From: CAWHYG01 sp963833505
Lineage (GTDB): Bacteria; Eisenbacteria; RBG-16-71-46; CAIMUX01
Reading direction: 5' to 3'
Assembly (NCBI GenBank): GCA_963833505.1
Contig: CAWHYG010000007.1
Location: forward strand, 1,178,001-1,242,000
Length of the DNA stretch: 64,000 nt
Position numbers and translations under genes: made by a program. The notes under the pieces are model-generated. The model was given only the letters and a program-made list of their open reading frames with translations. It did no database searches and was not told the DNA's origin. This document shows, piece by piece, positions 44,800 to 53,290 of this stretch. Every line of letters starts with the position of its first letter. Positions within the stretch are counted from its first letter, which is position 1.

Positions 44800-45866
44800 G
44801 ACAGCGGCACCTCGCACACCACGGAAGTGCCGCCCGACGGACGGGCGTGGATGCCGAACGATCCCCTCATCATCGAGGCGCGATGCGCCATGATCCGGAC
44901 TCCCATGCCGTCTCCCCTCGCGGCTGCCGGGAGGCCCCGGCCGTCGTCGTTCACCGTCAGCCTCACCCAGGCCGGTCCCCCTTCGAGGAGGAGATCGATA
45001 CGTTGCGCCTGGGCGTGCTTGATCGCGTTGGACACCGCCTCCTGCGCGATGCGATAGAGGTGGGTCGCTATGATGGAGTCGGACACCTCCACCGGAGCGC
45101 TCAATCGATAGACGCACCGGGTCGGCGAAAGCTGGTTGGTCTTGGCCGCGAGCTCCCGCAATCCCTGCGTCAGCCCGCCGCTTTCGAGTCCGGTGGGATC
45201 GAGGCCGCGGGAGAGGTTGCGCGTGAGCTCGATCGCCTCCTCGACCAGGTTGACCAGCCGTTCGGCGTCGCGGGCCTCTTCCAGAGAGCGCGAGGTCAGC
45301 TTCTCCTGCAGGACCTGCCCGGCGAGCGCGGTCCCGGTCAGGAGCTGGCCCAGACTGTCGTGAAGGTCACGACCGATCCGCCGCCGCTCGGATTCGGCCA
45401 CGTCCAGCACCTCGCGTTCCAGCCGTTCCCGCTCGGCGATCTCCTCGGTCAGCGCGCGGGTGCGCAGGCGGACCCGCCCTTCCAGATCGCGCTGCATCGA
45501 GCGCAGCCGCACGAGGAGCCAGATGACCACGAGATAGAAGGCAAGCGTGATTCCGGCGTTCCACACCGGCACGAAGGCGTTGGAGTAGACGGCCCCGGCC
45601 GCGATGTCGCCGATCAGCCAGGAACCGACGCTCAGGACCGCCACCGCGACGGCGAACAGGCCGCCGGTGGTCCAGGCCGCGAGCGCCACCGCCCCGAGGT
45701 AGAAGGAGGAGAAGAGGATCTCGTGGCCGGTCAGGAAGTCGACCCCGCCGACGATGGCAACCAGGAAGAGCGCCAGAACCACGAAGCGCCAGCGTGGCCG
45801 ATCGGTCCACGGGCGCTTCCACACGCGTCCGGGTCGCGCCGGAGGCGATGGCTCGCTGTCCCTCAT
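44796..45866 (-). CDS. NarL-type sensor histidine kinase (HisKA_3)
   Basis: A 356-residue membrane kinase. Four hydrophobic segments (about residues 27-125) form a sensor with short loops, suggesting a signal within or near the membrane. A coiled coil (MQRDLEGRVRLRTRALTEEIAERERLERE) precedes the HisKA_3 helix with the phospho-His in RRRIGRDLHDSLGQLL, then an HATPase domain (EAVSNAIKHAQAQRI, VNDDGRGLP). ATG 45866 is preferred; GTG 45923 and ATG 45890 are in-frame alternatives without better ribosome binding sites. It pairs with the response regulator it overlaps. Confidence 0.88.
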   Translation of the reverse strand: MRDSEPSPPARPGRVWKRPWTDRPRWRFVVLALFLVAIVGGVDFLTGHEILFSSFYLGAVALAAWTTGGLFAVAVAVLSVGSWLIGDIAAGAVYSNAFVPVWNAGITLAFYLVVIWLLVRLRSMQRDLEGRVRLRTRALTEEIAERERLEREVLDVAESERRRIGRDLHDSLGQLLTGTALAGQVLQEKLTSRSLEEARDAERLVNLVEEAIELTRNLSRGLDPTGLESGGLTQGLRELAAKTNQLSPTRCVYRLSAPVEVSDSIIATHLYRIAQEAVSNAIKHAQAQRIDLLLEGGPAWVRLTVNDDGRGLPAAARGDGMGVRIMAHRASMMRGSFGIHARPSGGTSVVCEVPLS

Positions 45867-45964
45867 CGTCGCCGAGTCTCCCGCCGTCATCCGTGCGGGT
45901 GGTCGGGCCGCCCGCGGCTCCACAACTCATGGTACTCCCGCCGGCGCCGGAGACTGCGTCGAAG

Positions 45965-47647
45965 CTATGCCCCGGGCCGATCCCGAAACCTTCGCCACTC
46001 AATGCCCAGCTTCCGCATCCGGGCGCGCAAGGTGTGCGGATTGATCCCGAGGAGGGACGCCGCGCCTCCCGCGCCCTCGATGCGGCCGTTCGTCCGGGTC
46101 AGCGCGTCCTCGATGTGGCCGGCCATGGCCTGATCGAGCGTGGGGAAAAGGGCGGAAGCGACCCCGCCGAGGGCGCCGGGCCCGCCGGTGCCGCGGAATC
46201 CTTCACTCCCACGATCATTGGGGCCGTCACGCCCGTCGAACCCGTCGCGCCTGTCGTGTCCATCATGGGCGCGCAGGCCGTCGTGTCCGTCGCGCCCGTC
46301 GTGTCCTTCATGGGCCTCCGTCCCCAGCCCGGCCGGTCCCAGCGCCTTGGCCAGCTCGAGGCGCGCGCCGTTGCCCAGGATCGCCGCGCGTTCGATGACG
46401 GCGGCCAGCTCGCGGATGTTGCCCGGCCAATCGTAGGAAAAGAGCAGATCGAGATCGCCGGCCGACGGAGTCAGGGGCAGCCCGCCCAGGCGCAGCCCGG
46501 CCCGGCGCGCGAAGTGCGCCGAGAGCGCGGGAATGTCCTCGCGCCGCTGCCGGAGAGGCGGAAGCCGGATCGGGAAGACGTTGATCCGGTACCAGAGATC
46601 CTCGCGGAACCGCCGCTCGCGCACCATGGCGTGGAGATCGCGATGCGTGGCGGCCACCAGGCGGACGTCGACCGATTGCGTGCGCTGGGCTCCGACCCGT
46701 TCGAAGGTGCCGTCCTGAAGGATCCGGAGGAGCCGCACCTGCGCGGCCAGGGGCAGCTCGCCGATCTCGTCGAGGAAGAGGGTTCCGCCGTCGACCCGCT
46801 CGAACCATCCCTTGCGGGATTGCACGGCTCCGGTGAAGCTGCCCCGTTCGTGGCCGAACAGCTCAGAGTCGATCAGCTCCGGGGGAATCGCGCCGCAGTT
46901 CACCCGGAGGATCGGCCCGGTGACGCGGCGCGACCGGGCGTGGATGGCGCGGGCGACGACCTCCTTGCCTGAACCGGTCTCCCCCAGGATCAGGACCGGC
47001 GTGTCGGTGTGCGCAACCAATTCGACGCGCTCCATGACTCCCTTGAGCCCGGTTTCCGCGCCGACGATCGACTCGGCGATGTCCTGCGGCAGGCTCAAGG
47101 AGCGTTCATCGGCCAGGGCGGCTTCCTGCAGGCGACTCATCTGATGGCGGAGCCGATCGCGGTCGAGGGCCGCGGAAACCGGGGCCAGGAGCTTCTGGAT
47201 CTGCATCGCGTGGTCGGGAGCGAAGGCGCAACCCGGGCGCGCGAGGAACGCCAGAACGCCGAGGGGACCCTCCGGCCCCCGCAGCGGTCCGAGGGCGTAG
47301 GCGCCCGTGAATCCGTCCGGCGTGGCCAGGCCGATCAGCGTGTCGCGCGGCTCGGTTCCCCGCCGCGTTTCGATCGCCACCTGTCCCGCCCGGCACCAGG
47401 CGAGGAACCGCTCGCGGAACGATTCGGGAATCACGTGACGGCCAGGCCTGGGCAATTCCAGGTCTTCCGCGCTGCTCGCGGCCGCCGTTTCGAGGCGGGT
47501 CCATTCCGGGTCCAGCCTCTGCACGCAGACCAGCGTGACCGGCACCCGGCGCGCGACCAGCTGGGTCAGGCGATCGATGAACTCCGGGAGGTCCTTCTGA
47601 AGGCAGGCCTCACGCCAGATCTCCAGTTCCAGGGCGACCACCTCCAT
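45965..47647 (-). CDS. Sigma-54-dependent activator (GAF, AAA+, Fis)
   Basis: A 560-residue enhancer-binding protein. Residues ~20-180 look like a GAF sensor domain. The AAA+ domain (~205-430) has Walker A GETGSGKE, the sigma-54 contact loop GSFTGA (GAFTGA variant), Walker B GGTLFLDEIGEL and the arginine-finger region FREDLWYRINVFPIRLPPLR. A low-complexity His/Asp/Gly linker (HDGRDGHDG-type repeats) joins it to a C-terminal Fis helix-turn-helix (AASLLGINPHTLRARMRKLGI). It should activate RNA polymerase-sigma-54 at the divergent promoter 47800-47815, probably through the dyad at 47653-47674 directly before its own start. ATG 47647 is preferred to the longer frame, which would run over that dyad. 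The GAF ligand is unknown. Confidence 0.9.
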   Translation of the reverse strand: MEVVALELEIWREACLQKDLPEFIDRLTQLVARRVPVTLVCVQRLDPEWTRLETAAASSAEDLELPRPGRHVIPESFRERFLAWCRAGQVAIETRRGTEPRDTLIGLATPDGFTGAYALGPLRGPEGPLGVLAFLARPGCAFAPDHAMQIQKLLAPVSAALDRDRLRHQMSRLQEAALADERSLSLPQDIAESIVGAETGLKGVMERVELVAHTDTPVLILGETGSGKEVVARAIHARSRRVTGPILRVNCGAIPPELIDSELFGHERGSFTGAVQSRKGWFERVDGGTLFLDEIGELPLAAQVRLLRILQDGTFERVGAQRTQSVDVRLVAATHRDLHAMVRERRFREDLWYRINVFPIRLPPLRQRREDIPALSAHFARRAGLRLGGLPLTPSAGDLDLLFSYDWPGNIRELAAVIERAAILGNGARLELAKALGPAGLGTEAHEGHDGRDGHDGLRAHDGHDRRDGFDGRDGPNDRGSEGFRGTGGPGALGGVASALFPTLDQAMAGHIEDALTRTNGRIEGAGGAASLLGINPHTLRARMRKLGIEWRRFRDRPGA

Positions 47648-47652
47648 CCGTC

Positions 47653-47674
47653 TTCCCGTGCTATCACACGGGAA
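47653..47674. promoter_or_regulatory. Candidate upstream activator site (perfect dyad)
   Basis: TTCCCGTG-CTATCA-CACGGGAA has perfect 8-bp arms. It lies five bases before the activator's ATG and about 125 bp upstream of the -24/-12 promoter, the usual distance for an enhancer. It could serve both activation and autorepression. Confidence 0.6.
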
Positions 47675-47799
47675 TCGACCAGGGCCAGCATATATCACGG
47701 TATCGGGTGCGGGATCGTGCTTCCCCGGCGCGTTTTCCTGCGCCCGAACCCCTGTTTTCCGTTGGAGATGCGAGCGGCGTGCCGAAATGCCGCTTTTTC

Positions 47800-47815
47800 T
47801 GGCATCGGCGTTGCT
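47800..47815 (+). promoter_or_regulatory. Sigma-54 (-24/-12) promoter
   Basis: TGGCATCGGCGTTGCT matches the TGGCAC-N5-TTGCW consensus with the obligatory GG and GC ten bases apart. Transcription would start near 47826, 16 nt before the first gene of the metallocofactor-like cluster. Confidence 0.8.
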
Positions 47816-47841
47816 TCGCCGGAGACAGAAGGAGGACCAAC

Positions 47842-48621
47842 ATGATTGACACCATCACCGTCTTCGGCGGACACGGTAAGCGGGGCCTGCCGGACCTCGT
47901 AGAAAGGACCGACCTGCACATGGGGGACGTCGTCACCATCGTCGGACCGACCGGTTCCGGCAAGACGACCTTCATCAATGACATCGAGCTTTTCGCGGAC
48001 GGCAACACCCAGACCGGCCGCCGCGTGCTGTTCGACGGCCAGCCTGCTCCCGCCGACTGCCGCGAGGATCCGTCCCTCAATCCGATCGCCCTGATCACCC
48101 AGCACACGACCTTCCTCTCGGACATGCCGGTGGGATCATTCCTGCGCACCCATGCCCGCATCCGCCGCACCGGCGACGCGGAGCGGGCGCTCGAGGAATC
48201 GCTCTGGTTCTCCAACCAACTGACCGGCGAGCCGATCCAGCCCGAGGTGCGGATGACCGAGCTTTCCGGCGGCCAGACCCGCGCGCTCCTCATCGCCGAC
48301 GCCGCGGTCATCTGCAGCACGCCGATCGTCCTTCTGGACGAGGTGGAGAACGCCGGCATCCATCGCACGCGCGCGATCGAGCTTCTGCGCCGCTACCGGA
48401 AGATCTTCATCTTCGTCACGCACGATCCCCGGATCGCCCTTCTCTCCGACTACCGGATCGTCATGGCGGAGGGCCGCATGACCGACCTCTTGACGACCAA
48501 CGACGAGGAGCGCGCGTTTTCGGTTCGGGTGAGCCGGCTGGACGACGCCCTCTGCCATCTTCGCGACCGCCTGCGCCAGGGCTATCGCCTGACCGGCGCC
48601 GAGCTGGAGGGACTCGCGTGA
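47842..48621 (+). CDS. ABC-type ATPase without a membrane partner
   Basis: A 259-residue ATP-binding cassette protein. Walker A is GPTGSGKTT, the signature LSGGQTRALL, Walker B PIVLLDEVEN and the switch His lies in FVTHDPR. It opens MIDTITVFGGHGKRGLPDLVERTDLHMGD, unlike common transporter ATPases. No permease is encoded nearby, so a soluble role such as energising cofactor transfer or acting as a chaperone switch is plausible; this is inference. ATG 47842 has AAGGAGG six bases upstream. It is first in a four-gene run under the sigma-54 promoter, and the next gene overlaps its stop by 4 bp. Confidence 0.85.
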   Translation: MIDTITVFGGHGKRGLPDLVERTDLHMGDVVTIVGPTGSGKTTFINDIELFADGNTQTGRRVLFDGQPAPADCREDPSLNPIALITQHTTFLSDMPVGSFLRTHARIRRTGDAERALEESLWFSNQLTGEPIQPEVRMTELSGGQTRALLIADAAVICSTPIVLLDEVENAGIHRTRAIELLRRYRKIFIFVTHDPRIALLSDYRIVMAEGRMTDLLTTNDEERAFSVRVSRLDDALCHLRDRLRQGYRLTGAELEGLA

Positions 48622-49319
48622 AACTCACCATCTGCGCCGGGCCGGCCACGACCGGCAAGACCACGGTCATCCGCCACTGCATCCGGAAGCTCCTGGCCGG
48701 AGGGCACCGGCCCGCCTACCTCAAGATCGACGTCCAGTTCGCGGAAGAGGATGAAGAGCTGGCGCAGGAGTTCTCCATTCCCACGCGCAAGGTCTATTCG
48801 GGCGAGCTGTGCCCCGACCATTGCAGCGTGATGGTCCTGGGAGACGCCTTGCGCTGGGCCGAGATCCAGGGGGCCACGATCCTCCTGGTGGAGACGGCGG
48901 GGCTCTGCCTGCGCTGCGCGCCCTACGCCGACAAGGGTCTCGGCCTGATCGTGATCGAGGCGACCTCGGGCACGAACCTGCCGCGCAAGATCGGGCCGAT
49001 GCTCTCCCTCGCGGACCTGGCGGTCGTGACCAAGATCGACCGGGTCTCGCAGGCGGAACGGGAGGTCTTCCGCGCGCGCATCAACGAGGCCGCGCCGCGG
49101 GTGCGCGTGCGGGAGGTGGACGCCCTGCGCGGCATCGGCATCGATCCGATCGTGGATGCGATGCTGGCGGCCGAGGAAGCGTCCGACCGGATGGAGCTTC
49201 GGGGCAATCCTCCGGTCGGCACCTGCACGATCTGCGTCGGAAAGAAGGAGATCGGCTGGCAGGCGCATTTCGGCGTGGTCCGCCCGCTGGAACGGCAGAC
49301 CTTCTATCGGGGCGAGTGA
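48618..49319 (+). CDS. Cys-rich HypB/CobW/UreG-like GTPase
   Basis: A 233-residue P-loop GTPase of the SIMIBI metal-chaperone group. Walker A is GPATTGKT (residues 8-15); VVTKID is the guanine-specificity motif. Three Cys pairs stand out: CPDHC, CLRC and CTIC near the C-terminus, suggesting metal or Fe-S binding. HypB, UreG and CobW relatives load nickel or other metals into enzymes on GTP hydrolysis. GTG 48618 overlaps the ATPase stop (GTGA) with GGAGG upstream. The setting between an ATPase and a cysteine desulfurase fits metallocofactor insertion, but the client enzyme is not in the window. Confidence 0.8.
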   Translation: MKLTICAGPATTGKTTVIRHCIRKLLAGGHRPAYLKIDVQFAEEDEELAQEFSIPTRKVYSGELCPDHCSVMVLGDALRWAEIQGATILLVETAGLCLRCAPYADKGLGLIVIEATSGTNLPRKIGPMLSLADLAVVTKIDRVSQAEREVFRARINEAAPRVRVREVDALRGIGIDPIVDAMLAAEEASDRMELRGNPPVGTCTICVGKKEIGWQAHFGVVRPLERQTFYRGE

Positions 49320-49321
49320 CG

Positions 49322-50779
49322 ATGGATCGCGCGAACACCCATGCGGACCGGGACGCCGCGACCGGTCGCACCGATCACCGCGGGTCCGAGGACATCCATT
49401 TCAAGAACCGCGCGCCTGGAGAGATCCACCGCGAGCATGGCACATCCGGAGACATCCATCGCGAGCGCGGCGGCTCCGGGCCTGCCCATCTCGACCACCG
49501 GGCATCCGGGGCCGAACCTCCCGATTCCGGCGCCTCCCGGAATATCTACGTCGATCACGCCGCCACAACGCCGCTCGACCCCCGGGTGCGGGAGGCGATG
49601 CTCCCCTATCTGGGCGAGAGGTTCGGCAACCCGTCCAGTCTGCACCAGCCGGGCCGGCGCGCCCGCGAGGCGGTGGAGAAGGCGCGACAGCAGGTGGCGG
49701 ACCTGTTCAACGCGACACCGGAGGAAGTCACCTTTACCGCGAGCGGCACGGAGGCGGACAACCTGGCCCTGCGCGGCCTGCTGAGCCGCGCCGCGGATCC
49801 GGCTTGCGGCCGACTCATCACCAGCGCGATCGAGCATCCCGCGGTGCTGGAAACGGCCCGAGCCCTGGCGGAGGAGGGGGTTCCGATCAGCCTCTTGCCG
49901 GTCGACGGCGAGGGCGTCGTCCGGCCGGAAGAGCTTGCCCGGCGGATCGTGGCCGGCACGCGCCTCGTCTCGGTGATGGCCGCCAACAACGTGACGGGAG
50001 TGCTGCAACCGATCCGCGAGCTGGCGGCAGTGGCGCACGCGCACGGCGCGTACTTTCACACCGACGCCGTGCAGGCGGCGGGCAAGGTCCCGATCGACCT
50101 TCGTTCCCTCGGCCTCGATCTGATCTCCGCCTCCGCCCACAAGCTGCATGGTCCGCAGGGAGTGGGAGCGCTGGTCGTGGCCAAGGGAGTCCCGCTGGCG
50201 CCGCTGATCCGCGGAGGAGGCCAGGAGCGTGGGCTCCGATCGGCGACGGAGAACGTGGCCGGCCTGGTCGGCTTCGGGCGCGCGGCCGAGATTGCGCGCG
50301 CGGAGATGACGGCGGAAGCGGTGCACCTGGTCTCCCTGCGGAAGCAACTGCTGGAGCGGCTGGCGCAGCGCATCCCGCACGCCGTCCTTCTCGGAAACCG
50401 TTTCCGGCGCCTCCCGGGTCATGTCTGCCTGCGCCTCCTCGGGCAGGAAGGCGATGCGATCAAGCTGCTCCTGGCTCTCGACGAGCGCGGGATCGCGGTG
50501 TCATCCGGAAGCGCGTGCAGCGCGCACCACGCCGGAGAGTCTTCGTACGTCCTTCAGGCCATGGGTCTCGATCCGATCGCGGCGCGGGGCTCGCTTCGGA
50601 TCACGCTCGGCCGGTTCAACACCAGAGAAGAGATCGAACGCCTCGTCCAGGGTCTGGAAGAGGTCGTCCGCGATCTTCGGCCCATCACGACGCGCGGCGC
50701 CGCCGGCCCGGCCGGCGCCTCCGCGGCATCCGAGAATTCAGTCCCCTCAAGAGGAGCAGTTCATGGCGAGCAGCGATGA
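49322..50779 (+). CDS. NifS/IscS-like cysteine desulfurase with His-rich N-terminal extension
   Basis: A 485-residue PLP enzyme that takes sulfur from cysteine for Fe-S or other sulfur cofactors. The core begins IYVDHAATTPLDPRVREAM; Lys274 in SASAHKLHGPQG binds PLP and Cys399 in SSGSACSAHHAG is the persulfide carrier. Residues 1-73 are an extension not found in ordinary NifS proteins, made of imperfect repeats of about ten residues (EIHREHGTSG, DIHRERGGSG, AHLDHRASG) with eight histidines. ATG 49322 lies just after the GTPase stop; GTG 49316 overlapping that stop is an alternative. The 3' end overlaps the next gene by 17 bp. Confidence 0.88.
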   Translation: MDRANTHADRDAATGRTDHRGSEDIHFKNRAPGEIHREHGTSGDIHRERGGSGPAHLDHRASGAEPPDSGASRNIYVDHAATTPLDPRVREAMLPYLGERFGNPSSLHQPGRRAREAVEKARQQVADLFNATPEEVTFTASGTEADNLALRGLLSRAADPACGRLITSAIEHPAVLETARALAEEGVPISLLPVDGEGVVRPEELARRIVAGTRLVSVMAANNVTGVLQPIRELAAVAHAHGAYFHTDAVQAAGKVPIDLRSLGLDLISASAHKLHGPQGVGALVVAKGVPLAPLIRGGGQERGLRSATENVAGLVGFGRAAEIARAEMTAEAVHLVSLRKQLLERLAQRIPHAVLLGNRFRRLPGHVCLRLLGQEGDAIKLLLALDERGIAVSSGSACSAHHAGESSYVLQAMGLDPIAARGSLRITLGRFNTREEIERLVQGLEEVVRDLRPITTRGAAGPAGASAASENSVPSRGAVHGEQR

Positions 50780-51695
50780 CTCCAATCCGATCCAAGGCGC
50801 CTATCCCGATCTGCCCGGACTTGATTGCGGGCTCTGCGGCCTTCCCACCTGCGCCGATCTCCTGTCGTGCCTCAGGGACCGCCCGGATCTGCTGCAAAGG
50901 TGCATCCATCTCGATCCCGCCCGGATGAATGCTGCGGCGCCTGAGATCGGGACGGGCGCTGCGGGATCCTGGGTATCCACGCCCGCGCGATCCGCGGCCG
51001 GCGCCGGTGTGCAGGGGGTAGCCGCGGGCGCCGGCGTTTCAGGCACCGCAAACGCTGCAGCGCTGGGGGCCGGTGCCCCGGCGAGGCCCGCCGCGGTCAG
51101 CGAGGGCGCGGTTTCTTCCGGCCCGGCCGCCGGGCGATCCCTCACGATGCCGAAACCGCGGACCCTGGTGAGTCCGGAAGGGTCCGGGCCCTGTGCCGGC
51201 TGCGGAATGGGACCGGTGCCGGAAAGGACATGGGTGGACAGCCTGGGCCGGGAATTCGACTTCATCCTGAATCACTTTCCCGAGGAGCCCGGACCGCGCG
51301 AGGTCATCCTGCCTCACAATCCGATGCTCACGCGTGAGATGGAGATCCGGCCGGGGGACGTGATGATCGGGCGTCCGCTCGGGATGAGCTGCGGGTGCCC
51401 GATCACGCATTGCGGGGTCGTCATGGAGGTGGACCGGAAAACCGGAGTGATCGTCTGGTGCGTGACCGGTCCGCTCCGTCCCCGCCAGGAAGGGTACAAG
51501 GACATCGGCTACTACATCGCCGAAGCGTACGAAGGGCTGGTGCGGGCCAGCCGACTCGAGATCCGGATCGGTCTCCGGTACTTCTTCCAGCCGGAGATGT
51601 GCATGCTGCAGTGGCGGCATAGCGGGTTGGTGAACTACGTGAACCGGTTGGATGACGGGCTCCAGGTCCGGGTCGAGGGCCTCTGGATCGGCTAG
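50763..51695 (+). CDS. Four-Cys Fe-S protein with unrecognised C-terminal domain
   Basis: A 310-residue protein. Cys22, 25, 30 and 47 (LDCGLCGLPTC...RC) form a PF04060-like [4Fe-4S] motif as in corrinoid/CO-dehydrogenase-linked proteins. A ~90-residue Ala/Gly-rich linker follows. The C-terminal ~150 residues, which I do not recognise, carry more Cys pairs (GPCAGCGMGP, SCGCPITHCG) and a conserved-looking end with YFFQPEMCMLQWRHSG. AGGAG precedes ATG 50763, which lies inside the desulfurase 3' end. As the last gene of the sigma-54-controlled run it could be the scaffold on which a cluster is built, or the client; that is inference. Confidence 0.7.
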   Translation: MASSDDSNPIQGAYPDLPGLDCGLCGLPTCADLLSCLRDRPDLLQRCIHLDPARMNAAAPEIGTGAAGSWVSTPARSAAGAGVQGVAAGAGVSGTANAAALGAGAPARPAAVSEGAVSSGPAAGRSLTMPKPRTLVSPEGSGPCAGCGMGPVPERTWVDSLGREFDFILNHFPEEPGPREVILPHNPMLTREMEIRPGDVMIGRPLGMSCGCPITHCGVVMEVDRKTGVIVWCVTGPLRPRQEGYKDIGYYIAEAYEGLVRASRLEIRIGLRYFFQPEMCMLQWRHSGLVNYVNRLDDGLQVRVEGLWIG

Positions 51696-51820
51696 GCTGT
51701 GGCGCGGATTATGTTGGGAAACAGGACCAAACGACCGACCCGGAACCCCGGACCGACGCGGGCGGGGTTGGAGTCATCGCCAACTGCGCGAAGTTGAGGA
51801 TCTGGTCAACCTACAGTCGA

Positions 51821-53178
51821 AGTGCCACTGCATTGCCGGCCGAACGGCGGTCTGCCTGAAACGACCTGCGTGCCCCCAGGGAGTTTCACACGCAGCGGCG
51901 GCGGGCGGCACCTGCCGGCCGCTCAGAACGCGAAGACCGCTCGATTCTCCGTCTGCTCGGCTCGCAACGCGGGCGTCTTGATGCGCCGCCAGTAGTAGCG
52001 CCACCAGCAGCCGGGCAGCTCGCTCCTCCGAGGGAAGAGCCGGCGGGCAAAGACATCTTTCCAGCCGAGACGCCGGGACAGAACTCCGGCCCGCATCGCC
52101 GCGGTCAGGCCGGGTTTCCTCTCCCGCTGCCACTTGATCGCATTCCGCCAGACCAGGAGGATGGCGGCCCGCTCTACTCCTCCCTGCCGCCGCTTGTCGA
52201 AGGCGATGGTCTCCCGGCGGTGGCCGGCCTGGCAGTGGCGAAGAAGCAGATCCGCGAGATTCACGGGAAAGAGCGCGTTGGCCCGAGTGCGCGGCGCGGT
52301 CGAAGGAGTCCGCAGGTGCCGGATCGGAGGAGTCCCGGGCCTCTGGCGCAACCGGCGGATGGCCCGCGGATAGGCCGGATGCTCGTCGCTGTGCAGCTCG
52401 ATGGCCGTGGTTGCGTCCGGCGCCAGCCGGAGCACGGTCTGGATCAGCTCGCGGACTCCGTTCTCCACCGCCTTGGGATCGGGCCGGCCCAGGGTAGCCT
52501 CGAGCTCATTGCGGCGCTCCTTCTGCGGGGCCGTCATGGTGCCCTTGCGTCGCAGGGGGCTGTCGGTGAAGTGATAGAGGAACCAGCTGTCGAGGCCGGC
52601 CGCGAGGTTGAGGTGATAGGGGGAGAACTGGGAATGCTCGAAGGTCTCGAACCCGTCGAAGGCGATGGGCTCGTTCAGGCGATGGGTGGCGAGCATTTGG
52701 CGATGGAAGAGGAGACAGAGTCGACCGGCTCGGGAGAGGTGCCGGGCGACGGTGGAGTGGGAGACGTCGAGGGAGCGGGCGATCTGGCGGACACCGCTTC
52801 CGGCGACGGAGAGTCTGGCGATGAGGGCGAAGAGGTCCCAGCGATGGAGCCAGTAGGTGGCGGCGAAGGTACGGGCGGTGAAGGTGCGACGGCAAGCCTG
52901 GCACTGGAAGCGGGGGATGGGCCGAGGCCAGGCGGGAGATTGGTAGAACCCCCAGAGGAAGTACCTCCATTCGGAGTGAGGCAGATAGAAGCGGCAGTGT
53001 CGATTGGGGCAGTGGGGCGGGCGGAAGCGACCGGCCGGCATGCGGATGACGGGGCCGACACCCCGGGAGCGCGGACGCCGGGGCTTCGGGGCGTTCTCCG
53101 TTCCGAGCGGAGAGCCGGATCCTGAGGCCGGGTTCTTGGACCGTCGAATGGCTGACACGAGTGCCAAGCAGTGCCACT
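51821..53178 (-). mobile_element. Insertion sequence with imperfect terminal repeats
   Basis: One transposase gene is flanked by imperfect inverted repeats: AGTGCCACTGCATTGC at 51821-51836 and, read inward on the minus strand from 53178, AGTGGCACTGCTTGGC (13 of 16 matches). No clear target duplication was found, so the ends are approximate. It lies between the Fe-S protein gene and treZ without visibly breaking either. Confidence 0.6.
51923..53041 (-). CDS. Zinc-ribbon transposase (IS1/IS1595-like)
   Basis: A 372-residue transposase. It begins MPAGRFRPPHCPNRHCRF, a zinc-ribbon opening, with a second Cys pair in FQCQACRRTF, then a helix-turn-helix (GVRQIARSLDVSHSTVARHL) and a catalytic domain with candidate acidic residues in IAFDGFETFEHSQ and ELHSDEHPAYPRAI. 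It would cut and move the surrounding element. ATG 53041 matches the family's usual start; the open frame continues to 53440 but that part is antisense to treZ. The frame is intact. Confidence 0.8.
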   Translation of the reverse strand: MPAGRFRPPHCPNRHCRFYLPHSEWRYFLWGFYQSPAWPRPIPRFQCQACRRTFTARTFAATYWLHRWDLFALIARLSVAGSGVRQIARSLDVSHSTVARHLSRAGRLCLLFHRQMLATHRLNEPIAFDGFETFEHSQFSPYHLNLAAGLDSWFLYHFTDSPLRRKGTMTAPQKERRNELEATLGRPDPKAVENGVRELIQTVLRLAPDATTAIELHSDEHPAYPRAIRRLRQRPGTPPIRHLRTPSTAPRTRANALFPVNLADLLLRHCQAGHRRETIAFDKRRQGGVERAAILLVWRNAIKWQRERKPGLTAAMRAGVLSRRLGWKDVFARRLFPRRSELPGCWWRYYWRRIKTPALRAEQTENRAVFAF

Positions 53179-53290
53179 CCTGTGCCATTCTGCAGACCAG
53201 CCAGCGATCTGCAATCGCATGGCAGGATCTCAAGTCGTACGAAGAGGTTAGGCTCCCCGATCCTACACAAGTCGTGCCACAATCAAATCG

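Noticed and set aside
51700..53290. Target-site duplication around the IS element
   Set aside because: No convincing direct repeat was found beside the inverted repeats, so the ends are given as approximate.
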